Source: an uncultured Rhizobiaceae group bacterium
GTDB lineage: Bacteria; Pseudomonadota; Alphaproteobacteria; Rhizobiales; Rhizobiaceae
Reading direction: 5' to 3'
NCBI GenBank assembly: GCA_937944075.1
Contig: CALDZZ010000100.1
Location: 1 to 7,852 of the forward strand
Length of the DNA stretch: 7,852 nt
A model generated the notes under the pieces. The model made no database searches. It was given only the letters and a program-made list of their open reading frames with translations, and had not been told where the DNA came from. Positions within the stretch are counted from its first letter, which is position 1; the number at the start of each line of letters is the position of its first letter. Shown piece by piece: positions 1 through 6,112 of this stretch. The position numbers and the translations under genes were made by a program.

Positions 1-1047
1 GGAGTATTTGCGCATGAGACAGGCCACATCATTGGTGGGCATCTCGTGAGATTGCGGGATCGCCTTGAAAAAGCGCAGGTCTTGTCCGTTTTGGGACTAT
101 TGGCAGGCGCGGGAGCCGCTGCAGCCGGTTCTGCCCAAGGCGGCGCGGCAATCATTGCAGGTTCACAAGGGGCAACTCAAAGAACCCTGCTCGCCTATCA
201 GCGCGAGGAAGAATTGGCAGCAGACCGTGCAGGCGTAACATTGCTTAATAAAACCGGCCAATCTGCAAAAGGCATGATCACAACCTTCAAACGGTTGGGC
301 AAAAACCCCCTGTTTAGCAGCGGCCGTCTTGACCCTTACGCCATCAGCCACCCAGTTCCAAGACAAAGGGTAGCGCTGTTAACGAACGTTGCAAAAGAAA
401 GCCCACACTTCAACAAAAAGGACAGTGATTCCCTTCAACTGCGACATGACCTTGCAAGAGCAAAAATTGCTGCATATTCGGGAGGAGCCGGACTTGTCAG
501 AAATCTCTTCCGTAAAAATCTTAATGGAATCGCCGGCACATATGGCATTGCAATCTCAAACTTTCTAAGCGGTGTTCCACGCCGCGGCATACCAATGATG
601 GATAAACTCATCAAGAAAATGCCAAATAACCCCTACTTCCATGAAATGAAGGGTGAGATGCTATTGCGCTCAGGCAAGGCAAAAGAAGCTGCGACCTCTT
701 TCAGCAAAGCTGTCAAACTGGATAAACGTCAAAACGGGTTGTTGAGAATACAATTGGGTCATGCGCTTTTGGAAACAAATAACAAGAACAACCTGAAGTC
801 AGCGATCAAGGTACTGCGTGAAGGCACTAGCCGTGATCCATATTCATCAGCAGGCTATGGTTATCTTGCAAGAGCATATGGCGCCAATGGTCAACAAGAC
901 CTTGCACTCGCTGCGACTGCAGAAGCGCGTTTCCTTCAAGGAAACATAAAGCAAGCCAAACAATTCGCCTTGCGTGCACAACCCAGAATAAAAAAAGGGT
1001 CTCCCCAATGGCTGAGGCTCCAAGACATCATCAATTACGGGCCATAA
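1..1047 (+). CDS. M48 family zinc metallopeptidase with C-terminal TPR-like repeats (5' truncated by window edge)
   Basis: The reading frame is open from base 1, so the true start lies upstream. The fragment begins just before the zinc motif HETGH (bases 13-27: two His ligands and the catalytic Glu). The third zinc ligand is probably the Glu of the ELAAD segment (bases 211-225), as in the ExxAD element of M48 peptidases. Between them is an Ala/Gly-rich hydrophobic stretch (about bases 76-165). The C-terminal half (about 590-1000) is helical, with TPR-like units such as the AATSFSKAVKLDK segment. This architecture matches BepA/YfgC-like periplasmic proteases that degrade or assist folding of outer-membrane proteins; the signal peptide would be in the missing N-terminus, probably somewhat over 100 residues. 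The stop is one base from the next ATG, so translation is likely coupled to the DsbA-like gene. The family is clear; the substrate is inferred. Confidence 0.9.
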   Translation, partial: GVFAHETGHIIGGHLVRLRDRLEKAQVLSVLGLLAGAGAAAAGSAQGGAAIIAGSQGATQRTLLAYQREEELAADRAGVTLLNKTGQSAKGMITTFKRLGKNPLFSSGRLDPYAISHPVPRQRVALLTNVAKESPHFNKKDSDSLQLRHDLARAKIAAYSGGAGLVRNLFRKNLNGIAGTYGIAISNFLSGVPRRGIPMMDKLIKKMPNNPYFHEMKGEMLLRSGKAKEAATSFSKAVKLDKRQNGLLRIQLGHALLETNNKNNLKSAIKVLREGTSRDPYSSAGYGYLARAYGANGQQDLALAATAEARFLQGNIKQAKQFALRAQPRIKKGSPQWLRLQDIINYGP

Positions 1048-1048
1048 C

Positions 1049-1807
1049 ATGATCAATTATCTCACTAGGTCGAATTCAATAATCGCCACGTTACTGGTGA
1101 CAGCCTCGCTAGTGCATGGCTCAAACGCTTTTGCGCAGGAAAAACTGGATAAAGAGGAAATCGGCAAGATTGTAAGGGAATATTTGATTGAAAATCCCGA
1201 AATCCTGCTGGAAGTGCAAACAGCGCTTGAAGCAAAGCAACAGCAGGAACTGGCTGCAACACAGGCTCAAACGATAGCCTCAAACAAGGATCAGATTTAC
1301 TCTGCTCCCTATCAGATTGTAATCGGCAATCCGGATGCTGACATTAAGATTGTAGAGTTTTTTGACTACAATTGCGGATTTTGCCAACGTGCACTTACTG
1401 ACATGGAAATCATGTTGCAGGATAATCCCAATCTTAAATTTGTATTGAAAGAATTTCCGGTTCTAGGTGAAGGTTCTCTGGAAGCCAGCCGCGTGAGCAT
1501 GGCTTTTTCAAAGCTGATGCCTGAAAAAATTGTTGAGTTTCACAAGGAACTGCTGAGTATGGCTGGTCTTAAGGATGGCGCGAGAGCCATGCAATTGGCT
1601 GTTAAAATGGGTGCAAATGAAGCTGACATCAATGCAGAGATGGAAAATCCCAAAATCATAGAGACCATTCAAGGCACCTATGAATTGGCAAACAATCTGG
1701 GTGTAACCGGCACGCCTTCATACATAATTGAAAATGAAGTCGTCTTTGGAGCTGTTGGTCATGATCAACTGGATGCCAAAATCAAAAGCCTCAATGAGCA
1801 AAATTGA
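1049..1807 (+). CDS. Secreted DsbA family (ScsC/Com1-like) thiol-disulfide protein
   Basis: This 252-residue protein has an N-terminal signal peptide with a hydrophobic stretch around residues 10-23 and a probable cleavage site after AFA (residue 29). Residues 33-80 form a charged, helical region like the N-terminal domain of ScsC-type proteins, which often mediates oligomerisation. The thioredoxin-like domain follows: FFDYNCGFC carries the CxxC redox pair (C109 and C112, middle residues Gly-Phe). GTPSY near residue 223 supplies the cis-proline loop next to the active site. It should act in the periplasm as a disulfide oxidase or isomerase; the sequence does not tell which. No other cysteines are present in the mature part, as is usual for the family. 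It starts one base after the stop of the M48 peptidase gene, suggesting one transcript and a shared role in envelope protein quality control. In many Rhizobiales aroQ comes next; here accB does. Confidence 0.92.
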   Translation: MINYLTRSNSIIATLLVTASLVHGSNAFAQEKLDKEEIGKIVREYLIENPEILLEVQTALEAKQQQELAATQAQTIASNKDQIYSAPYQIVIGNPDADIKIVEFFDYNCGFCQRALTDMEIMLQDNPNLKFVLKEFPVLGEGSLEASRVSMAFSKLMPEKIVEFHKELLSMAGLKDGARAMQLAVKMGANEADINAEMENPKIIETIQGTYELANNLGVTGTPSYIIENEVVFGAVGHDQLDAKIKSLNEQN

Positions 1808-1841
1808 TCAAAATCTCCTGTAAATACAAGTGACTCAAGTC

Positions 1842-1870
1842 TTTGCACTGCATGATTCTATGTGTATAAG
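1842..1870 (+). promoter_or_regulatory. Possible sigma-70-type promoter for accB-accC-aat
   Basis: TTTGCA (1842-1847, 4 of 6 matches to TTGACA) and TATAAG (1865-1870, 5 of 6 to TATAAT) are separated by 17 bases. Transcription would begin near 1877, about 40 bases before the preferred accB start. The 111-base gap after the dsbA-like gene has no hairpin with a T-tract, so read-through from upstream is also possible. This rests on consensus matching only. Confidence 0.4.
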
Positions 1871-1918
1871 CACAAAAGTTGAATTTTCTTAATTGCATTA
1901 AAGGGCATGTCAAAGATC

Positions 1919-2383
1919 ATGGCATCTAAAAAAACATCAATAGACCAAGGTTTGATCAAGGACCTTGCAAATCTTCTTACAGAAACTGATCTTTCAGAAA
2001 TCGAAGTTGAACAGGATGATTTTCGTGTTCGTCTTTCAAGGGCAACCACTGCTGCACCAGTACAGGTTCATGCACCTGTAATGCATGCAGCCGCACCTTT
2101 AGCAGCAGCACCTGTGGCAGCATCAGCAGATGCGGCCCCTGCACCTGTTGCAGGCAATGTTCCCTCACCAATGGTCGGAACTGCATATCATTCTCCTGCG
2201 CCTGGCGCAGACCCGTTTATCAAGATCGGTGATAGTGTCAAAGAAGGTGATACTGTCATGATTGTTGAAGCGATGAAAACCATGAACCAGATTGCCTCTC
2301 CCAAAAGTGGCAAGGTGACAGCTATCCTTGTTGAGGATGGCCAGCCAGTCGAGTTCGGCGAACAACTTCTCATGATCGAATAG
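1919..2383 (+). CDS. accB: Biotin carboxyl carrier protein of acetyl-CoA carboxylase (BCCP)
   Basis: BCCP carries the biotin that AccC carboxylates and that the carboxyltransferase AccAD uses to make malonyl-CoA, the first committed step of cytosolic fatty-acid synthesis. From the ATG at 1919 the protein has 154 residues. The N-terminal segment (MASKKTSIDQGLIKDLANLL, then ETDLSEIEVEQDD) is typical of alphaproteobacterial AccB. An Ala/Pro-rich flexible linker spans about residues 43-82, and the C-terminal biotinyl domain about 80-154. The biotinylation motif EAMKTMNQI contains the acceptor lysine K120 (codon 2276-2278). An in-frame ATG at 1907 would add four residues, but AAGGG (1901-1905) lies only one base before it, while it is 13 bases from 1919; family length also favours 1919. 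Spacing to accC is 11 bases, the usual accBC operon arrangement. Confidence 0.95.
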   Translation: MASKKTSIDQGLIKDLANLLTETDLSEIEVEQDDFRVRLSRATTAAPVQVHAPVMHAAAPLAAAPVAASADAAPAPVAGNVPSPMVGTAYHSPAPGADPFIKIGDSVKEGDTVMIVEAMKTMNQIASPKSGKVTAILVEDGQPVEFGEQLLMIE

Positions 2384-2394
2384 GACAAGAGCCT

Positions 2395-3741
2395 ATGTTT
2401 AATAAGGTTCTCATTGCCAATCGTGGTGAAATTGCACTTCGTGTACTACGCGCTTGCAAAGAACTCGGCATCCAGACTGTAGCCGTTCATTCAACTGCTG
2501 ACGCAAACGCAATGCATGTAAAGCTCGCAGATGAAAGCGTCTGCATAGGACCGCCGCCTTCACGCGATAGCTATCTCAATATTCACGAGATAATGGCTGC
2601 CTGTGAAATTACGGGCGCAGATGCAATACACCCTGGCTATGGATTTCTTTCAGAAAATGCAAAATTTGCAGAAATCCTTGAAGCCCATAATATAACATTT
2701 ATTGGCCCGTCAGCAGATCATATCAATGTCATGGGCGATAAGATCGAAGCCAAGAAGACAGCCAAGAGATTGGGAATACCGGTTGTACCGGGTTCTGACG
2801 GCGAAGTTCGTGAAAACGAAGATGCAATGCGCATCGCCAGCGAAATAGGCTACCCTGTAATCATCAAGGCAGCAGCAGGTGGCGGTGGCCGCGGTATGCG
2901 CGTTGTCAGGACTGAAAAAGAAATGAAGCAGGCACTTCAAACCACACGAAGTGAAGCTGGCGCCGCTTTTGGAGACGACTCCGTCTACATTGAAAAGTTT
3001 CTAGGCAAACCACGCCATATCGAAATACAGGTCCTTGGCGATGGTAAAGGTGGCGGTATCCATTTGTGGGAACGAGACTGCTCTCTTCAAAGACGCCATC
3101 AAAAAGTATGGGAAGAAGCGGTTTCCCCTGCCCTTGATGACAAGGCACGCAAGAAAATTGGTGAAATATGTGCAAAGGCCATTCAGGGTTTGGGCTATTC
3201 TGGTGCCGGAACCATTGAATTCCTTTATGAAGACGGAGAATTCTATTTCATTGAAATGAATACCCGTTTGCAGGTTGAGCATCCTGTAACGGAAATGATC
3301 ACTCGTATTGACCTTGTAAATGAACAATTGCAAATCGCCGCAGGTGAAGGCATTTCTGTAAAACAGGAAGACGTGATTTTAACTGGGCATGCGATTGAAT
3401 GTCGTATCAATGCTGAACATCCGGATACGTTTGTTCCTTCACCTGGTGAAATTACGCATTATCACCCTCCCGGTGGTCTCGGGGTACGAGTGGATTCCGG
3501 TGTTTACCAGGGCTACAAGATACCACCACATTACGACAGCCTGATTGGCAAGTTGATCGTTCACGCCAGGACAAGGCAGGAATGCCTGCGCAGACTAAGC
3601 CGCGCTCTGGACGAATTCGTTATTGAAGGTGTTGAAACAACCATACCTCTTTTCCGTGACCTGGTTGGAAACAAGGATATGCAAACAGGTGATTATGATA
3701 TTCACTGGCTTGAGAAATATCTGGAAAACAAAAACAAGTAA
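2395..3741 (+). CDS. accC: Biotin carboxylase subunit of acetyl-CoA carboxylase
   Basis: AccC carboxylates the biotin on AccB using ATP and bicarbonate. The 448-residue protein is essentially the length of E. coli AccC (449) and shows the full ATP-grasp set. These include K116, K158 before the Gly-rich loop AAAGGGGRGMRVV, H208, K237 in RRHQK, E275 and E287. The catalytic segment MNTRLQVEHPVTE contains N289, R291 and E295, and R337 is in ECRIN. Each of these after K116 sits one residue earlier than its E. coli counterpart, so the active site looks intact. The biotin-carboxylase N-terminal domain (FNKVLIANRGEIALRVLRA) and C-terminal domain (about residues 330-440) are both complete. The start is supported by the conserved N-terminus; AGGA overlaps the accB stop codon nine bases upstream. 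It is followed 12 bases later by aat. Confidence 0.98.
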   Translation: MFNKVLIANRGEIALRVLRACKELGIQTVAVHSTADANAMHVKLADESVCIGPPPSRDSYLNIHEIMAACEITGADAIHPGYGFLSENAKFAEILEAHNITFIGPSADHINVMGDKIEAKKTAKRLGIPVVPGSDGEVRENEDAMRIASEIGYPVIIKAAAGGGGRGMRVVRTEKEMKQALQTTRSEAGAAFGDDSVYIEKFLGKPRHIEIQVLGDGKGGGIHLWERDCSLQRRHQKVWEEAVSPALDDKARKKIGEICAKAIQGLGYSGAGTIEFLYEDGEFYFIEMNTRLQVEHPVTEMITRIDLVNEQLQIAAGEGISVKQEDVILTGHAIECRINAEHPDTFVPSPGEITHYHPPGGLGVRVDSGVYQGYKIPPHYDSLIGKLIVHARTRQECLRRLSRALDEFVIEGVETTIPLFRDLVGNKDMQTGDYDIHWLEKYLENKNK

Positions 3742-3753
3742 TCTGCTTCATCA

Positions 3754-4440
3754 ATGACAAATGATGATGAACTTTTTCTTGATATAACCCCGCAGGTTCT
3801 GCTCAGGGCTTATGCTTGCGGTATTTTTCCAATGGCAGAAACAGCCAATGACCCTGGTCTCTTTTGGGTTGAACCGGATTTACGCGGAATATTGCCACTC
3901 GATAATTTCCATATTCCAAGAAGCCTGAAAAAAGCCATGCGGAAGTCTGCCATGAAGGTTTACATGGATCGTGATTTTCATTCAGTGATTGAATTATGTT
4001 CACAGACTACTGCCAACAGAAAAGAAACCTGGATAAACAAACGGATAAAATCGCTATACGGTGACCTGCATGAGATGGGGCATGCAAACAGTGTTGAAGT
4101 ATATGAAGGCGATCAACTTGTAGGCGGCCTTTATGGCGTACGTTTGGGGCGTGCCTTTTTTGGCGAAAGTATGTTTTCCAGAAAAACCGATGCATCGAAA
4201 ATCGCATTGGTTCACCTCGTTGCCCAAATGAAAAAAGCTGGCTTTCTTTTGCTTGATACGCAATTCACTACCGAACATCTTAAAAAGTTTGGCGTCATCG
4301 AAATACCAAAGGAAGAATATCAGGAATTATTGACAGAAGCACTAATCGGCGAAAGCCTGTTTGACAAAGCCGGTTATCAGGAATCAGATGGTGGCGCGAT
4401 GTCTGATGATTGCTTGCAATCATTCAGCCAGATATCATAA
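3754..4440 (+). CDS. aat: Leucyl/phenylalanyl-tRNA--protein transferase
   Basis: Aat moves Leu or Phe from aminoacyl-tRNA to proteins with N-terminal Arg or Lys, marking them for ClpS/ClpAP degradation in the cytoplasm. The 228-residue protein carries the family signatures: LLRAYACGIFPMAE (residues 16-29), FWVEPDLRG (37-45), VGGLYGVRLGRAFFGESMFS (123-142) and LDTQFTTEHLKKFG (167-180). This is the GIFPM/LFWVEP form common in alphaproteobacteria. The start 12 bases after accC has no clear Shine-Dalgarno sequence, so translation may depend on the upstream genes. After about residue 205 the sequence is a poorly conserved, Ser/Asp-rich tail. The DNA encoding the last 21 residues also encodes the end of the DUF2155 gene on the other strand. 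Linkage to accBC is frequent in Rhizobiales and does not imply a shared pathway. Confidence 0.96.
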   Translation: MTNDDELFLDITPQVLLRAYACGIFPMAETANDPGLFWVEPDLRGILPLDNFHIPRSLKKAMRKSAMKVYMDRDFHSVIELCSQTTANRKETWINKRIKSLYGDLHEMGHANSVEVYEGDQLVGGLYGVRLGRAFFGESMFSRKTDASKIALVHLVAQMKKAGFLLLDTQFTTEHLKKFGVIEIPKEEYQELLTEALIGESLFDKAGYQESDGGAMSDDCLQSFSQIS

Positions 4441-4808
4441 ATAGAGTGCTCAATCGCATTCAGACCTGGACTATCCGCAAACATCCAACCTGTAAAAATC
4501 CTGCGAATTTTCCTGTCTAACGTAATCTCGTCAACTTCCAGAAAGCTGGTTGTTTTAGGTGTTTCGGTAACGGGGCGCGAATAGCAAACGCGGGGGGTGA
4601 CTTGCAAGGCGCCAAACTGAACCGTTTCACCAATATACACGTCAAAAGTTATAATTCGGCCTGTAATTTTGTCTATGCCTGAAAACTCGGCAACCGGATT
4701 TTCAATACGGGTTCCACCCTCTTGTCCATTTGCCCCTAATAGCGGCATTAAAATAGACAAAGAAGTGAGGAAAACCAGAGCAATTGCTTTTTTTATTTTT
4801 ATAAACAT
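4377..4808 (-). CDS. Secreted DUF2155 domain-containing protein
   Basis: This 143-residue protein belongs to the DUF2155 family of alphaproteobacteria, whose function I do not know. The N-terminus has a basic stretch (KIKK), a hydrophobic core at about residues 9-25 and a likely cleavage near residue 28, so it is probably periplasmic. The conserved domain covers about residues 34-132. Recognisable blocks are RIENPVAEFSGIDKITGRI, FDVYIGETVQFGALQVTPR, CYSRP, TTSFLEVDEITL and RIFTGWMFADSPGLNAIEH. Two cysteines, C75 and C131, could form a disulfide. The frame can be extended one codon to a TTG at 4811, but the ATG at 4808 is the better start; no strong Shine-Dalgarno sequence precedes either. The gene converges on aat and overlaps its last 64 bases through a non-conserved tail. 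In relatives it is usually next to the NDUFA12-like gene; here bluB lies between. Confidence 0.92.
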   Translation of the reverse strand: MFIKIKKAIALVFLTSLSILMPLLGANGQEGGTRIENPVAEFSGIDKITGRIITFDVYIGETVQFGALQVTPRVCYSRPVTETPKTTSFLEVDEITLDRKIRRIFTGWMFADSPGLNAIEHSIYDIWLNDCKQSSDIAPPSDS

Positions 4809-4872
4809 CAATAGACTGCGCTTAAAATACGTTCAGACGTGATAGGCAATAGCACGGGATTCGGGCATAGAA

Positions 4873-4902
4873 AAGACATGTCGCGGAATGAGTAGCTATA
4901 AT
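4873..4902 (+). promoter_or_regulatory. Probable bluB promoter
   Basis: A perfect TATAAT (4897-4902) is preceded, after 18 bases, by AAGACA (4873-4878; 4 of 6 matches to TTGACA). Transcription would start near 4909, inside the palindrome at 4902-4922, giving a leader of about 39 bases before the ATG at 4948. An ATG at 4888 lies upstream of this predicted start, so it would not be in the transcript. Predicted from sequence only. Confidence 0.55.
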
Positions 4903-4922
4903 TTTGTATTCCCAATACAAAA
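4902..4922. promoter_or_regulatory. Palindrome over the predicted bluB transcription start (candidate operator)
   Basis: TTTTGTATT (4902-4910) and AATACAAAA (4914-4922) form a perfect 9-base inverted repeat around CCC. It begins at the last base of the TATAAT and spans the predicted start of transcription, a classic place for a repressor to bind. The RNA could also form a short, weak A/U-rich hairpin near the 5' end of the leader. Which protein, if any, binds is unknown. No cobalamin-riboswitch-like element was seen here. Confidence 0.5.
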
Positions 4923-4947
4923 CGGGGACAACTATAAAGATAAAGTC

Positions 4948-5571
4948 ATGAAATTCACACAATCCGACACGCAAGCAATACTGGAACTTTTGCGTTGGAG
5001 GCGTGATGTACGTCACTTCAAGTGCGATCCCCTACCTGAAGAAGCCATTCAGCAAATGATGCAATCCATTGCGCTGGCTCCCTCGGTTGGCAACAGCAGA
5101 CCCTGGAGAATTGTCAGGGTGAAATCAGACGTTTTGAAAAACAAAATCATCGAAAACCACGGTATGGCAAATCAGGAAGCCTCGCAAAAATATAGCGATG
5201 CAACCAAAGGCAAATATCAGGCTTTGAAACTGGCTGGCTTGCAGGAAGCTCCACTTCAACTGGCAGTTTTCACGGATACAGACCCAAGTGCAGGCAAAGG
5301 GCTGGGACGCCAGACAATGCCTGAAACCCTCACTTATTCTACTGTCATTGCAATTCATCAATTGTGGCTTGTTGCAAGAACGCTAAATATAGGTGTTGGG
5401 TGGGTATCAATTCTAAACGCTGAAGCCCTAAACAAAACACTGGAGGTTGACCCAAACTGGAAACTAACCGCCTATCTTTGCATTGGTTATCCTGAATATA
5501 ATGACGATACACCCGAACTGGTGAGGACCGGTTGGCAGGAAAATACTGAAAAACAGTGGCTTGAGCGGTAA
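4948..5571 (+). CDS. bluB: 5,6-dimethylbenzimidazole synthase
   Basis: BluB is a nitroreductase-fold flavoenzyme that breaks down reduced FMN with oxygen to make 5,6-dimethylbenzimidazole, the lower ligand of cobalamin. From the ATG at 4948 the protein has 207 residues. Diagnostic blocks are WRRDVRHF (residues 17-24), ALAPSVGNSRPWRIVRV (42-58), EAPLQLAVF (100-108), LGRQTMPETLTYSTV (119-133) and NIGVGWVSI (147-155). The Asp of RRD (D20) and the Ser of GWVS (S154) correspond by motif to D32 and S167 of Sinorhizobium BluB, which separate BluB from ordinary nitroreductases. The frame is open back to an ATG at 4888, but those 20 extra residues do not resemble the family and overlap the predicted promoter. 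No strong Shine-Dalgarno sequence precedes either ATG. It stands alone, with no other cobalamin gene in view, and ends just before a bidirectional terminator. Confidence 0.9.
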   Translation: MKFTQSDTQAILELLRWRRDVRHFKCDPLPEEAIQQMMQSIALAPSVGNSRPWRIVRVKSDVLKNKIIENHGMANQEASQKYSDATKGKYQALKLAGLQEAPLQLAVFTDTDPSAGKGLGRQTMPETLTYSTVIAIHQLWLVARTLNIGVGWVSILNAEALNKTLEVDPNWKLTAYLCIGYPEYNDDTPELVRTGWQENTEKQWLER

Positions 5572-5576
5572 ACAAT

Positions 5577-5622
5577 AAAAAAAGCGCATAACCTAGAAAG
5601 GATCATGCGCTTTATTTTTTTT
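5577..5622. terminator. Bidirectional intrinsic terminator between bluB and the NDUFA12-like gene
   Basis: AAAGCGCAT (5581-5589) pairs perfectly with ATGCGCTTT (5605-5613). The 15-base loop can itself pair CCT with AGG. On the + strand the stem is followed by a T-rich run (5611-5622) with one A; on the - strand the A-run at 5577-5583 becomes a T-tract. It starts six bases after the bluB stop and ends 15 bases before the end of the NDUFA12-like gene, so it should terminate both converging transcripts. Confidence 0.88.
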
Positions 5623-5636
5623 CTTATATATTTGGA

Positions 5637-6014
5637 TTAAGGACTCCACGCCTCATAATCGCCAGTAGCACGCGGACGCTCTTCCGGATTGTTGAGCGAC
5701 CCTTTTGGGAAATACGCCCCAGCTGTACCAGTCATATTTTCCTGATGTTCCTTTTGCCACTCACGCGGCTTGTAGTCATCATCACTTGGAGGTGTGTCTG
5801 TTCTGTAATGCATCCAGCCATGCCAACCAGACGGAATAGCACTGGCTTCCGCAATATCTGCGTATTGCACGTAGCGTTTTCCATCCTTGTTTTCATAATA
5901 AACGTTGCCACGTTCATCTTCGCCTACCCGTTTGGCAGTACGCCAGATGTGAAACCGCGTGTTAATGGTCGAACCGTTCCACCATGTAAAAATTTGCTTG
6001 ATTGATCTCAACAT
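5637..6014 (-). CDS. NDUFA12 (B17.2)-like NADH:ubiquinone oxidoreductase accessory subunit
   Basis: This 125-residue protein is the alphaproteobacterial homologue of mitochondrial complex I subunit NDUFA12/B17.2, a peripheral accessory subunit of NADH:ubiquinone oxidoreductase. Conserved blocks run throughout: IFTWWNG (residues 8-14), GTxxxTR-like STINTRF (15-21), RVGEDERGNVYY (29-40), EASAIPSGWHGWMH (56-69), TDTPPSDDDYKPREWQKEHQ (72-91), NMTGTAGAYFPKGSL (93-107) and RPRATGDYEAWSP at the C-terminus. No signal peptide or membrane segment is visible, consistent with the cytoplasmic face of the complex. The start Met precedes the usual short helical N-terminus. It lies 98 bases downstream of the glutamate dehydrogenase gene on the same strand, with no clear terminator between, so read-through is possible. 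The main nuo operon is not in the window, as usual for this gene. Confidence 0.93.
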   Translation of the reverse strand: MLRSIKQIFTWWNGSTINTRFHIWRTAKRVGEDERGNVYYENKDGKRYVQYADIAEASAIPSGWHGWMHYRTDTPPSDDDYKPREWQKEHQENMTGTAGAYFPKGSLNNPEERPRATGDYEAWSP

Positions 6015-6053
6015 TACGACTTATCTCTAATCAGGATATACTGCCACTCTTAT

Positions 6054-6075
6054 GACTTTACAGACAGTAAAAGTC
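6054..6075. repeat. Imperfect inverted repeat upstream of the NDUFA12-like gene
   Basis: GACTTT (6054-6059) pairs with AAAGTC (6070-6075), extended by AC (6060-6061) with GT (6067-6068) and one bulged A. It lies 40-61 bases before the NDUFA12-like start and 38-59 bases after the dehydrogenase stop. No T-tract follows on either strand, so it is not a standard intrinsic terminator; it could be a transcript-end hairpin or a regulatory site. The rest of the 98-base gap shows nothing clear. Confidence 0.35.
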
Positions 6076-6112
6076 CACCCCAAAGCGTATAGAACCAACG
6101 AATGACAAAGGC

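Noticed and set aside
3001..3333. A 110-codon open frame on the minus strand inside accC.
   Set aside because: It lies wholly within the well-conserved accC gene, has no recognisable domain and no ribosome binding site; it is a shadow frame.
4888..4947. Extended start of bluB at the ATG at 4888.
   Set aside because: The extra 20 residues do not resemble BluB, and their DNA contains the TATAAT box and palindrome; the ATG at 4948 fits the family.
4812..4947. Cobalamin riboswitch upstream of bluB.
   Set aside because: No B12-box-like sequence or suitable multi-stem structure was recognisable, and the predicted leader is only about 39 bases.
5745..6005. An 86-codon open frame on the plus strand opposite the NDUFA12-like gene.
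   Set aside because: The minus-strand protein is clearly conserved over its whole length; the plus-strand frame has no recognisable features beyond chance hydrophobicity.
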